In this document: positions 52,836 to 60,499 of the stretch, one piece after another
Numbering within the stretch: position 1 is the first letter of the stretch
Layout of the letters: the number at the start of each line of letters is the position of its first letter
Assembly (NCBI RefSeq): GCF_002798015.1
Contig: NZ_PGTZ01000006.1
Span: forward strand, 682,001-746,000
DNA: 64,000 nucleotides
From: Luteimicrobium subarcticum
Lineage (GTDB): Bacteria > Actinomycetota > Actinomycetes > Actinomycetales > Cellulomonadaceae
Direction of reading: 5' to 3'
Program-made: the position numbers and the translations under genes
The notes under the pieces: model-generated
The model's input: the letters and a program-made list of their open reading frames with translations, nothing else
Told to the model about the DNA's origin: nothing
Database searches by the model: none

Positions 52836-53120
52836 TCAAGCGTCCGCGCGACTCTCGTCGTACCACTGGCTCCAACGGTCCATCTGCTGGTCGTACCGGT
52901 GCTGCTCCCACGCGTGCGCCCCGACCGCGAGCCCGACCGCGACCGCCAGCGCCAGCGCGCTCAGCAGCAGCGACCGGCCGACGGGCCGACCACGGTCCTG
53001 GAGCCGGCGGCTGTACCAGACCACGTACACGACCCACCACACGCCGACCACGGCGACCAGGACGATCGTCGCCGTCCCCAGGACACCCGGTGGGGCCTGC
53101 GGCAGCGGCGGCTCGCTCAC
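52836..53120 (-). CDS. Small two-span membrane protein of the type VII cassette
   Basis: Predicted 94-residue protein with two membrane spans (TATIVLVAVVGVWWVVYVVW and LLLSALALAVAVGLAVGA) and a charged tail (DQQMDRWSQWYDESRADA). The GTG at 53120 overlaps the upstream stop as GTGA. Family unknown. Its size and overlap place it firmly in cassette A. A 108-residue two-span protein at 57421-57747 could be the equivalent near cassette B. Confidence 0.75.
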   Translation of the reverse strand: MSEPPLPQAPPGVLGTATIVLVAVVGVWWVVYVVWYSRRLQDRGRPVGRSLLLSALALAVAVGLAVGAHAWEQHRYDQQMDRWSQWYDESRADA

Positions 53121-53725
53121 AGCTCACCCGTGACGACGTGCAACGACCCCACCACCGCGTCGAACAGCTCGAGCAAGCCGTCGCGCAACGGGACGAACGG
53201 CGACGTGAACACCATGTAGACCAGCTCCGAGTAGCCGTCCAGGCGCACCCAGTAGTCCGCCCGCAGCTCCGGCAGCAGCGGGTCGCCCGCGGCGTCCGTC
53301 CGCTCGATCTCGGTCGCCGTCACGACCCGCACGGCGCTCCCGCCCACGAGGTCGGCGCGCAGCACCTCCGCACGCACACCCTCCGCCCGGTGCACCGCGT
53401 CCTCGACGGCCCGGTCGGCGGTGACGCCCGGCAGCTCGTACACGACCATCGTCCCCGTGACCTGCACGTCGCCGACCGGCATGTCGATCAGCGCCATCGT
53501 CCGGCCGCCGGCGGCGGCGGCCTGCTCCGACGCGCGCAGGAGGTCGTCCCGCACGTCGCGGCGCATCCGCGCGGCCCGGTCGTCGCGGCCCAGGCGACGC
53601 TTGACCAGCGCCGCCACGGCCGCCGTGCGCGATGCGTCGTCGTCGAGCGGCACCCGCCACCACTCGAACGGCACGACGATGCCCAGCCGTCCCTCGAGCA
53701 GCGGACCGTGCTCCGCGTCGCTCAC
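53117..53725 (-). CDS. Type VII cassette companion protein (paralogue of 59232-59852)
   Basis: Predicted 202-residue soluble protein. It shares layout and motifs with the 206-residue product at 59232-59852: an opening LGIVVPFEWWRVPLDDD (RIVLPGTWVNVPLDSPE in the other), an Arg-rich helix (KRRLGRDDRAARMRRDVRDDL), and a late LLELFDAVVGSLHVV. Such proteins are common in actinobacterial type VII loci but have no known function; an EspG-like chaperone role is conceivable. The GTG at 53725 overlaps the upstream stop by four bases. Confidence 0.75.
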   Translation of the reverse strand: MSDAEHGPLLEGRLGIVVPFEWWRVPLDDDASRTAAVAALVKRRLGRDDRAARMRRDVRDDLLRASEQAAAAGGRTMALIDMPVGDVQVTGTMVVYELPGVTADRAVEDAVHRAEGVRAEVLRADLVGGSAVRVVTATEIERTDAAGDPLLPELRADYWVRLDGYSELVYMVFTSPFVPLRDGLLELFDAVVGSLHVVTGEL

Positions 53726-54291
53726 GCACCCTCCCGGTAGGCGAGGCTCTCGACGGTCGCCACGGCGTCCGCCTCGATCTCCTCGCCGAGCGCGGGGTAC
53801 GCCGACTCGAAATCGAGCACCAGGACCTCGTCGCCGTCCGTCGGGAACACCGTGAAGCGGAGCGTCGTCACGACGAGGTCGTCCGGCGACTCCGCGGTCG
53901 TGATGATCTGCAGCGCCACCGGGCCCAGGGCGGTCTCCGGCATCGGCGCCGCCTCGTAGTCCACGACCCGCGTGCCCGGGACCTCAGGGCGCTTCCGGAG
54001 GCCCCGCACGAACCGGCGGTACTCCTTGTGCGCCGCGCGGTCCGTCGGCAGACCGCGGAGCATGAGGACCGCGCGCGGCTCGTGGTCGGCGGCCGCGGGC
54101 ACCCACACCCCCGCGATCCGCACGTCGCCCGCGTCACGGGCGCGCGCGTCCAGGGTCCGCAGGATCTCCTGCGCCGCACCCGGGTCGCCCGGGAACCGTG
54201 CGGCCACGTCCGCGAACCGGGCCGGGTCGTCCAGGCCGACCTGCCAGGCCACCCAGTCCTCCCCGAGCCCCAGCTCCAGCGCGCGGCTCAC
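53722..54291 (-). CDS. Type VII cassette companion protein, 189 residues
   Basis: Predicted 189-residue soluble protein lacking a recognised family. It has VRIAGVWVPAAAD and LRFTVFPTDGDEVLVLDFESAYP. It occupies the same slot as the 216-residue product at 59849-60499, directly after the long LXG-like gene, and similar length and strand pattern suggest distant paralogy. The GTG at 54291 overlaps the preceding stop as GTGA. It could be a chaperone or an immunity protein for the long product; neither is shown. Confidence 0.7.
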   Translation of the reverse strand: MSRALELGLGEDWVAWQVGLDDPARFADVAARFPGDPGAAQEILRTLDARARDAGDVRIAGVWVPAAADHEPRAVLMLRGLPTDRAAHKEYRRFVRGLRKRPEVPGTRVVDYEAAPMPETALGPVALQIITTAESPDDLVVTTLRFTVFPTDGDEVLVLDFESAYPALGEEIEADAVATVESLAYREGA

Positions 54292-55601
54292 TTGCCGACC
54301 TTCGACGTGACGAACGAGCCGGCACCGAACGAGTCCAGCGCGAACGGACCCAGGGTGCCACCGAACACGCCCGGCGTGAACCGTCCGCCGCTCATCCCGC
54401 CGCCGAGAGCCTTCATGGTCGCAGGGTAGGCCCGCGCACCCCGCGCGAAGCCCTCGACGGCGTCGACGTTGCGCAGCGACTGGTACGCGCGCGCCGCGTC
54501 ACCCTGACCCACGAAGTTCATCCACCAGGCCCGCCCGCGCAAGCCCTTGAACGACCGGGCACCCTGGTTGACCCAGGTGTTCCACGACGTCGGTCTGAAC
54601 CACTTCACGGTGCTGCTGCGCAGCTCCGGGACCTCCCGCAGCATGGTGCGCAGGCGACCCGCCGTCGTCGGGTTGCCGAACCGGCCCCCGATGCGCGCCA
54701 GCCGGCCCGCGGCCTGCGTGACGCCACGCGACGACAGGACGCGCGCCGACCGGCTCAGCACCTGACCGGCACCGAACGACAGCACGCCCAGCGCGTCGAG
54801 GACGACCGTTCCCACGGACCCTTCGCCGTGGGCCAGCAGCGCGAGGTCGGCGACGAGCGCCACGACACCGGCGATCAGCGAGAGCACCCCCAGGACCTCG
54901 CCCAGCACCGGGACCCACGCGAGCACGAGGGCCGCGATGCCCAGCACGCCGGCGATGTTGCCCGCCCAGTCCGACACGACGTGCGCGACCTCGGAGCCCC
55001 ACTTCTCCCACCAGCCGTCGTTCAGGCCGTCCGCCTCGACCGCGTCGTCGATGTCGCCCGCCGCCTTGCGCGCCGCCGCGTGCCACGGCTCGAGGATGCC
55101 CGACAGGCGGCCGACCACCGCGTCGAGGTGGTCCTGCGCGTCCTGGGCGGCCCGGTTCGCGACCTCGACGGGGTGGTAGGCCGAGTAGTCCAGGGGCGAC
55201 CCCGTCCGTGTGGCGGTGTGCCGCAGGTCGTCGTACGTCGACTGCGCGCCCGTCTGCTGACGGCTCGCCGTCTGCGCCGCGTCCTGGGCGGACACGGCCT
55301 CGTGCCACAGGGCCAGCGCGTCGTCCTGGGCCGTCCGGTGCGCCGCGGCGTACGTCACGAGGGCGTTGCCCGTGTCGCGGTAGCGCTGCTGCGCCTTGAC
55401 CACCTGGTCGCGCACCTTCGACGCCCGCTCCCGCAGCGCGTCGATCGCCTCGGACTGCCCGGCGAGGCCGTCGAGCCGCGTCAACGAGGTGCGCGCCCGG
55501 TCCATCGCGTCGGCCACCGCCAGGTAGTGGCGGCCACCCTGCTCGGAGGTGGACGGGTCACCCGGCACCGGGTCGGCCGGCGCGAGCGGCTCCCAGTTCA
55601 C
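54288..55601 (-). CDS. LXG-like putative type VII secreted protein with hydrophobic core
   Basis: Predicted 437-residue protein. Residues ~1-190 are a long alpha-helical hairpin region rich in Ala/Gln/Asp, like the N-terminal targeting domain of LXG proteins. Residues ~205-285 hold strongly hydrophobic segments (IAGVLGIAALVLAWVPVLGEV and following). The C-terminal ~150 residues are Arg/Gly-rich with no nuclease or other toxin motif that I can see. The GTG at 55601 overlaps the stop of the WXG-like gene (GTGA), so the pair is coupled. Its paralogue is at 60496-61926. A pore-forming or membrane-active effector is one reading; a structural role is another. Confidence 0.72.
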   Translation of the reverse strand: MNWEPLAPADPVPGDPSTSEQGGRHYLAVADAMDRARTSLTRLDGLAGQSEAIDALRERASKVRDQVVKAQQRYRDTGNALVTYAAAHRTAQDDALALWHEAVSAQDAAQTASRQQTGAQSTYDDLRHTATRTGSPLDYSAYHPVEVANRAAQDAQDHLDAVVGRLSGILEPWHAAARKAAGDIDDAVEADGLNDGWWEKWGSEVAHVVSDWAGNIAGVLGIAALVLAWVPVLGEVLGVLSLIAGVVALVADLALLAHGEGSVGTVVLDALGVLSFGAGQVLSRSARVLSSRGVTQAAGRLARIGGRFGNPTTAGRLRTMLREVPELRSSTVKWFRPTSWNTWVNQGARSFKGLRGRAWWMNFVGQGDAARAYQSLRNVDAVEGFARGARAYPATMKALGGGMSGGRFTPGVFGGTLGPFALDSFGAGSFVTSKVGK

Positions 55602-55888
55602 GACGCGTCCTTGTCGAACGACGCCGCGAGGTCGCTGTCGACCTGGCGGAAGGTGCCGCCGGCGCCGTGCGCGAGATCCGCGGCGTTCTTGATGTCGTCG
55701 CGCAGCTTCTCGCGCGTCTTCGTCCACTTCGACGCGAAGTCCCTGACCGCCCGTGCGAGGTCGTCGTCGCCGACGTCGTCCGACAGCCGCGCCGCGTAAC
55801 GGTCGGCAGCGTCGAACTCGTCGGCGACCGCCTTGAGGTCGGTCGCCGTCTCGGACAGCAGGTCGGTGTCGACCACCAGTCGTTCCAC
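55598..55888 (-). CDS. WXG100-like protein (cassette A)
   Basis: Predicted 96-residue all-helical protein: helix, turn around DFASKWTKTREKL, helix ending TFRQVDSDLAASFDKD. The W in the turn matches the WXG position although the G is missing. Such small proteins partner LXG-type proteins for export by type VII machines. The GTG at 55888 follows AAGGAG by five bases. It heads cassette A behind a promoter carrying the shared palindrome. Confidence 0.82.
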   Translation of the reverse strand: MERLVVDTDLLSETATDLKAVADEFDAADRYAARLSDDVGDDDLARAVRDFASKWTKTREKLRDDIKNAADLAHGAGGTFRQVDSDLAASFDKDAS

Positions 55889-55955
55889 GCAGGCTCCTTC
55901 ACGAACGGCGAGCGGCCCGGGTCACCGCCTTCACCACGGCACGCGCCGCACCGTC

Positions 55956-56004
55956 ACCCTAGGCGCAACGCACGAGCGCCGACATGGGGAGCACTCCCCA
56001 TGTC
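55956..56004 (-). promoter_or_regulatory. Palindrome and -10 box upstream of cassette A WXG gene (site 1)
   Basis: The perfect 11-2-11 inverted repeat spans 55981-56004 (core ATGGGGAGCACTCCCCAT). On the minus strand a TAGGGT -10 box (55956-55961) follows, 20 bp from the ACATGGGG edge, so the palindrome covers the -35 position. The same arrangement recurs before the other three WXG100-type genes. Confidence 0.7.
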
Positions 56005-56036
56005 GGCGCCACGTGCGTGCACGCGCTGGGCGTGCG

Positions 56037-56333
56037 TCAGCCCCGGATGCCCGACGCGAGCTGCGAGTCCACGTCCTGCAGCGTCTGCGCCGCCTGCTCC
56101 AGGAAGTGCGCCATCCCCTCGATACCCGAGACCGCCTGCGTCGTCCCCGTCGTGAACTGCTCGTACGACGACTGGAACGCACCCGACGCCTGGTCCGTCA
56201 CGAACCCACCGGCCACCAGGTTGTCCACCAGCGACTTCAGGTGGTGCAGCGTGTCCGTCAGCTGCTGCTGACCGTTACGCAGCTGACCCGCCGCACCGCG
56301 CATCTCCTCGTACGTCACGTTCACGTTCGCCAT
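56037..56333 (-). CDS. WXG100 family EsxA/EsxB-like secreted protein, copy 1
   Basis: Predicted 98-residue helical-hairpin protein secreted by the ESX machine. The central turn reads GGFVTDQASGAFQSSYEQF in place of a strict WXG, as in Streptomyces Esx proteins, and the C-terminal helix has TLQDVDSQLASGIRG. The ATG at 56333 follows GAGGAG. The protein is identical to copy 2 at 56983-57279, and the DNA differs at only one coding position that I found. No YxxxD/E export signal is obvious; a partner may carry it. Confidence 0.92.
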   Translation of the reverse strand: MANVNVTYEEMRGAAGQLRNGQQQLTDTLHHLKSLVDNLVAGGFVTDQASGAFQSSYEQFTTGTTQAVSGIEGMAHFLEQAAQTLQDVDSQLASGIRG

Positions 56334-56403
56334 GAAAGCTCCTCGGATCGATCTGCCGGATGACCGGCACCGTGCCGTGCCCCTGCGGCCCGGCTGCCCC
56401 CAC

Positions 56404-56452
56404 AACATAGCGACCTCGGGCGCACGGCCGAAATGGGGAGTACTGCCCTGTG
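56404..56452 (-). promoter_or_regulatory. Degenerate palindrome and -10 box upstream of esx copy 1 (site 2)
   Basis: AAATGGGGAGTACTGCCCTG (56431-56450) is an imperfect version of the shared palindrome. TATGTT (56404-56409, minus strand) lies 21 bp away in the same position as at the other sites. It is the weakest of the four. Confidence 0.55.
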
Positions 56453-56894
56453 GACGCCGGGCGCGACGCGTCTCGTCGCACGCTCTTCCCGCGGCGCGCA
56501 CCAGACCCGCGAAAGGCTCGGCTACTGGTGGTACGCCGTCGGCCTCCTCGCCGCGCCCGTCACCGGCCCGATCCTCTGCTACACGGCACGCCTGCAAGCC
56601 CGCGTCGCCGGCTTTCCCAGCGCCGCCAAGGCCCTGGCCGACGTCCGGGACATCGCCAGGCCGTCCGACGGCGACGTGCTCGAGCAGGTCACCACCGTGC
56701 TCGGGCAGGACCCGCGCCTCGAACACACGGTCCACCGGCTCGCCTGGCGGGTCGCAGGTCACGAGGGGACCGCACGCTCCGAGCTCGAAGCCCTCTGACG
56801 GAAGGCCGACCCGGAGGGCGCCGCAGCGCGCGCCGACACGATCGCCCGGATCATCGCGGACCACGCCAAGCTCAAGACCGACGGCAAGATCTGA
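56433..56894 (+). pseudogene. Disrupted membrane-protein gene with in-frame TGA
   Basis: The frame runs from an ATG at 56433 through one or two hydrophobic segments (GYWWYAVGLLAAPVTGPILCY) to a TGA at 56796-56798. It then continues in frame with coding-like composition (RKADPEGAAARADTIARII) to a second TGA at 56892-56894. Its N-terminal TALWTPG... and LGYWWY stretch resembles TPWMAPG and LGRWWY of the intact 198-residue gene at 58613-59209, with the segment between them shorter. It looks like a decayed relative left between the two esx copies. A sequencing error or two short genes are alternatives. Confidence 0.5.
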
Positions 56895-56914
56895 CGTCGG
56901 CCGCCGAACGACGA

Positions 56915-56949
56915 CGGGGCGGTGGTCGCCCCCTGCGACCACCGCCCCG
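56915..56949. terminator. Hairpin between disrupted gene and esx copy 2
   Basis: A perfect 15-bp stem (56915-56929 with 56935-56949) with a CCCCT loop lies 20 bases after the disrupted plus-strand frame and 33 bases after the stop of esx copy 2 on the minus strand. It can serve both directions. Confidence 0.7.
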
Positions 56950-56982
56950 CTCCCCCTGCCGACCCCGGGAGGGCCGACCGCC

Positions 56983-57279
56983 TCAGCCCCGGATGCCGGA
57001 CGCGAGCTGCGAGTCCACGTCCTGCAGCGTCTGCGCCGCCTGCTCCAGGAAGTGCGCCATCCCCTCGATACCCGAGACCGCCTGCGTCGTCCCCGTCGTG
57101 AACTGCTCGTACGACGACTGGAACGCACCCGACGCCTGGTCCGTCACGAACCCACCGGCCACCAGGTTGTCCACCAGCGACTTCAGGTGGTGCAGCGTGT
57201 CCGTCAGCTGCTGCTGACCGTTACGCAGCTGACCCGCCGCACCGCGCATCTCCTCGTACGTCACGTTCACGTTCGCCAT
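56983..57279 (-). CDS. WXG100 family EsxA/EsxB-like secreted protein, copy 2
   Basis: Predicted 98-residue WXG100 protein with the same amino-acid sequence as copy 1 (56037-56333). DNA identity holds through the ribosome-binding site and about 20 bases beyond, apart from a 2-bp insertion just before the ATG at 57279. Canonical ESX loci encode two different partners (EsxA and EsxB), so identical twins suggest a recent duplication or gene conversion, and homodimer secretion. It has its own promoter with the shared palindrome. Confidence 0.92.
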   Translation of the reverse strand: MANVNVTYEEMRGAAGQLRNGQQQLTDTLHHLKSLVDNLVAGGFVTDQASGAFQSSYEQFTTGTTQAVSGIEGMAHFLEQAAQTLQDVDSQLASGIRG

Positions 57280-57334
57280 GACAAAGCTCCTCGGATCGAC
57301 CGTCGTCGGACCCCTGCGGTCCGGCACGTCGCTC

Positions 57335-57382
57335 ACGCTAACGGACCGCGTCACGACGCGACATGGGGAGCACTCCCCATGG
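57335..57382 (-). promoter_or_regulatory. Palindrome and -10 box upstream of esx copy 2 (site 3)
   Basis: ACATGGGGAGCACTCCCCAT (57361-57380) carries the perfect shared palindrome. TAGCGT (57335-57340, minus strand) is exactly 20 bp from it, the same spacing as at site 1. Confidence 0.7.
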
Positions 57383-57420
57383 GTCGCGCCCGGGCGACGC
57401 CGCAGGCCGCGGGCCGCAGC

Positions 57421-57747
57421 TCAGGGCGTGCGACGCCGCGCCAGCGCCCGCCGGAGGTGGGCCCACGCGCCCACCAGCAGGGTCACGACCGCCCCGACGA
57501 GCGCGCCGAGACCGACGGCACGCCACGTCGCGGCGTCGGTCGTCTCACGCCACAGGGCGCGGGGATAGTCGAACGGATCACCTGTGCCGACGCCGTCGTG
57601 CAGGACCCCGACGGTGACGGCGACCACGAACGCGATCGCCGCTCCCGCGAGCGCCACCACGATCACCATCTGCCACAGCGCCGGGCGTCCCCGGCCGGCG
57701 GTCGGACCGACCCGACCCTGTCGCGTACCGCTCACCGGATCTCCCAT
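57421..57747 (-). CDS. Small two-span membrane protein
   Basis: Predicted 108-residue protein with two membrane spans (LWQMVIVVALAGAAIAFVVAV and AVGLGALVGAVVTLLVGAWA) separated by a ~30-residue acidic/aromatic loop. The ATG at 57747 overlaps the upstream gene by 16 bases. No family is recognised. Size and position suggest the counterpart of the 94-residue membrane protein of cassette A. Site 3 lies 39 bases after its stop. Confidence 0.7.
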   Translation of the reverse strand: MGDPVSGTRQGRVGPTAGRGRPALWQMVIVVALAGAAIAFVVAVTVGVLHDGVGTGDPFDYPRALWRETTDAATWRAVGLGALVGAVVTLLVGAWAHLRRALARRRTP

Positions 57748-58451
57748 CGACGGTCCTCTCCCAGTGGCCGCGAACGACGTCGCAGGAGCACGAGCGCCCA
57801 CCCGTAGGACCCTGCGGCCAGCGCTCCGGCCAGCACCCCGCACACCAGGCGCGCGCCGTCGCCGACGTCGACCGCGATCGCTCCGAACATCAGCACGTAC
57901 GCCACCCCGGCGGGGAGCATCGCGACCGCGGTCCGACCGTCGGGCTTCCACCCCGCCAGGTAGAACGCCATGAGCAGGTCCGTCGCGCGGCTCCGACGCA
58001 CGGGCAGCAGCGACAGCGTCGCACCCGTGGTCGCAGGCGGTCCGATCGTCTCGCCGAGCTCGGTGCGCTCCGACCGTGAGAGCGGCTCGGCCGCGTACGA
58101 CGGGCGCAACGACCGCAGCACGTAGACGCCCGACAGCGCCGCGAGCGGCCACGTCGCGCACGGGAGCACCCAGAGGACGCCCGGACCCCACACCGCGACG
58201 AAGGCGGGGAGGCCGACCAGCACGAGGCCCACGAACCCGCCCACCGACGAGGTCGCCGGGCGGGTGATCTCGTGGACCGTCAGGTCGCCCGACACGATCC
58301 CGTACACGGGGATCGCCCAGGCGAGGCCGAGCACGACGAGCCACAGCGCGGTCCACGTCACGGCGGTCGTGAGGTAGCCCACGGTGCGCAGCGCGCGACG
58401 CGTCGGCGAGATCCGGACGGGACCGCGCTCACCGCACGTGATGGTGTTCAC
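57732..58451 (-). CDS. Multi-span membrane protein of the type VII locus
   Basis: Predicted 239-residue membrane protein with about six hydrophobic segments (LTTAVTWTALWLVVLGLAWA, VGLVLVGLPAFVAVWG, AVAMLPAGVAYVLMFGAIAV and others). A cytoplasmic Arg/Glu-rich loop lies around residues 110-135. The GTG at 58451 gives VNTITCGERG at the N-terminus; the frame is open further upstream without a better start. No family is recognised. It is divergent from the 58613 gene and coupled to the small membrane gene downstream. Confidence 0.68.
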   Translation of the reverse strand: MNTITCGERGPVRISPTRRALRTVGYLTTAVTWTALWLVVLGLAWAIPVYGIVSGDLTVHEITRPATSSVGGFVGLVLVGLPAFVAVWGPGVLWVLPCATWPLAALSGVYVLRSLRPSYAAEPLSRSERTELGETIGPPATTGATLSLLPVRRSRATDLLMAFYLAGWKPDGRTAVAMLPAGVAYVLMFGAIAVDVGDGARLVCGVLAGALAAGSYGWALVLLRRRSRPLGEDRRWEIR

Positions 58452-58612
58452 GGTCGCACTCCTCGCTCTCGCCGCCGGTCCCCGAGCGCCCTGCCGCCGG
58501 GCACGAGCACGGTATCCCACGCTTGCTACCCTCGGTCGTCGGGACCGCGAGCCGCGGCCGACGACGACGGCGGACCGCACGCGGGCCGACAGCGGACGGA
58601 GTGGTGAGGACG

Positions 58613-59209
58613 ATGACGGACACGCCGTGGATGGCTCCCGGAACCCGGTCGGGCGTGCTGCTGATCGACAGCCCGACCGCGCGGCCGCAGGAGGCCGCCG
58701 CAGCGCGTGACCGGCTCGACGCGGCGCTCGGCGCCGTCGTCGACCCCGAGGGTCCGGGGTGGTACCGACCGCTCGCGCGGCTCGGCCGCTGGTGGTACCT
58801 CGTGTGCGCCCTCGTCTGCGCCGCGCTGCTCCTGCTGACGCCGCTCCCGTGGTGGGCAGCGCTTCTCGTGGGCCTCGCGTTCGGCCCGATGGTCGGCGGC
58901 TTCAGCGGCGCAGCCCTCGCCGGCATCGCTCGCACCGTCAGCGTGACCGACGAGGTCAGGGGCGCCGCCCGGGCAGCCCGGACCGCCGAGCATCCCTTCG
59001 TCCGGACCGTGCTGGACGGCACCGCCGAGATGGTCCGCGACATCGTCGAGCGCGCCCCCGACCGCGCCGCCGAGGCGCACGCACGTGGCTGGGACGTCGC
59101 CGTGATGCACCCGGACGACCCCGTCGACGAACCCGCCGCCGCCGCGCTCGTCGACCTCTGGGAAGCCACCGGCGGGGTCCTGCCCGAGGGCCTCGGCCGC
59201 ACGACCTGA
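58613..59209 (+). CDS. Hypothetical two-span membrane protein, plus strand
   Basis: Predicted 198-residue protein, the only intact plus-strand gene of the locus. Residues ~1-50 are soluble. Two membrane spans follow (LVCALVCAALLLLTPLPWW and AALLVGLAFGPMVGGFSGAA), then a helical C-terminal domain ending VLPEGLGRTT. The ATG at 58613 follows GAGG. It is convergent with the companion gene at 59232. A decayed relative may lie at 56433-56894. Function unknown. Confidence 0.7.
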   Translation: MTDTPWMAPGTRSGVLLIDSPTARPQEAAAARDRLDAALGAVVDPEGPGWYRPLARLGRWWYLVCALVCAALLLLTPLPWWAALLVGLAFGPMVGGFSGAALAGIARTVSVTDEVRGAARAARTAEHPFVRTVLDGTAEMVRDIVERAPDRAAEAHARGWDVAVMHPDDPVDEPAAAALVDLWEATGGVLPEGLGRTT

Positions 59210-59231
59210 CGAGCGGGCCGCAGCACCCGGG

Positions 59232-59852
59232 TCAGGTCCGCTCCGCGCCGCCGCCCGTCACGAAGGTCACCGAGTCGACGATCTCGTCGAACAGCGTCGC
59301 GAACGGCTCGGCCGACGGGATGCCCGGGACCACCACCCTCACCAGCAGCAGGCCGTCGCCGGCGGGGTACGGCACGTGGTACTCGAGGCGCATCGTGAGC
59401 GACGGCTCGCCGTCGTCCGTCGTGACGTCCGACCGCGCCATCTCGACCAGGCGCGCGACCGGCCCGCTGCGCTGCTCGGCGACCTCTCCCGCCGGGTAGG
59501 CCGCGGCGAGAGCGGCCGCGACGTCCCCCGCCGCCAGACCTGCCGCCGCGGCGGGCGGCCACGCCTCGTCGAGCAGGAGCATGGCCGCGGGGAACGGGAT
59601 GCCGGGGAGGATCTCCAACGACATCAGGTACGAGTGGACCCCGATCCCCACGGCGTCACGCACGTTGGCCACGAGCTCCTGGGTCGCGTCGCGCCGGACC
59701 CGCGCGAGACGGTCGGCGTTGCCCACCTGCCGGCGCACGATCCGCTTGACGAACCGGGTCGCGACCTCGGGCGAGTCGAGCGGGACGTTGACCCACGTGC
59801 CGGGCAGGACGATCCTCATGCGTCCGTCGACCAGGCCCACCGCGCGCGTCAT
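59232..59852 (-). CDS. Type VII cassette companion protein (paralogue of 53117-53725)
   Basis: Predicted 206-residue soluble protein. Its opening RIVLPGTWVNVPLDSPE, Arg-rich helix (VRRQVGNADRLARVRRDATQEL) and closing LFDEIVDSVTFVTGG parallel the 202-residue cassette A protein. The ATG at 59852 overlaps the preceding stop as ATGA. It ends cassette B. The paired occurrence in both cassettes argues for a conserved job beside the LXG-like product, perhaps as a chaperone. Confidence 0.75.
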   Translation of the reverse strand: MTRAVGLVDGRMRIVLPGTWVNVPLDSPEVATRFVKRIVRRQVGNADRLARVRRDATQELVANVRDAVGIGVHSYLMSLEILPGIPFPAAMLLLDEAWPPAAAAGLAAGDVAAALAAAYPAGEVAEQRSGPVARLVEMARSDVTTDDGEPSLTMRLEYHVPYPAGDGLLLVRVVVPGIPSAEPFATLFDEIVDSVTFVTGGGAERT

Positions 59853-60499
59853 GCGGCCTCCGTCCGGACGGTCAGCCCCGCCAGGAGGTCGACGGCCACC
59901 TGGGAGACGTCGTCGAACGTGCTCGCCGCGGCGGCCACGAGCGTGAGCTCCAGCATGTCGCCGCAGCCCACGGGGGCGACGCCGAGCGCGACGCGCTCCT
60001 CGAGGTGCGCCACGCCCGGGCCGGCCTCGGGCTCGAGGTGCCCGATCACCAGGTGCATCCCGGCCGCACGACCCGCCAGGACGGTCGCGTCGATCCGCTG
60101 CGCCGACAGGTAGCCACCGCCGGACCGCACGGCCTGCTCGATCTCGCCGACGTAGGTCTCCGGGACGACGTCACGCTGGAGCACCACCGTCAGCATCGCG
60201 TCGACCCTCCCGAGCCCGGGACGACGGACCAGGGCAGCTCCCCGCAGAGCCGGCAGCCCTGCCCCCTCGACCGCGGCGAGCACGGCGCCGATCGCGTCGG
60301 CCAGGGACGTGATCGCTGCGGGATCGGGCGGCGCGTCACCCGCGGCGACGTCGGCCGCCACGAGCTGCGACGCCGCGGCGCGGCACCACGCCGGACCGTC
60401 GTCGACGCTCGCCGGGAGCAGGCACCAGTCCTCGGGCAGGTCGAGCGAGAAGTCGACCACCCTGGTGCGCACGAAGCCTCCCCGCGGGGCCCCGCTCAC
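59849..60499 (-). CDS. Type VII cassette companion protein, 216 residues
   Basis: Predicted 216-residue soluble protein with FSLDLPEDWCLLPASVDDG near the N-terminus and LLAGLTVRTEAA at the end. The GTG at 60499 overlaps the stop of the LXG-like gene (GTGA). It fills the same slot as the 189-residue gene of cassette A. An opening short beta segment followed by helices resembles the other companions, so all four may be one diverged family. No function is known. Confidence 0.72.
   Translation of the reverse strand: MSGAPRGGFVRTRVVDFSLDLPEDWCLLPASVDDGPAWCRAAASQLVAADVAAGDAPPDPAAITSLADAIGAVLAAVEGAGLPALRGAALVRRPGLGRVDAMLTVVLQRDVVPETYVGEIEQAVRSGGGYLSAQRIDATVLAGRAAGMHLVIGHLEPEAGPGVAHLEERVALGVAPVGCGDMLELTLVAAAASTFDDVSQVAVDLLAGLTVRTEAA

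Noticed and set aside
50002-53133. A 1043-codon plus-strand frame opposite htpX, fprA and the type VII genes
   Set aside because: It is antisense to well-supported genes and has no recognisable domain.
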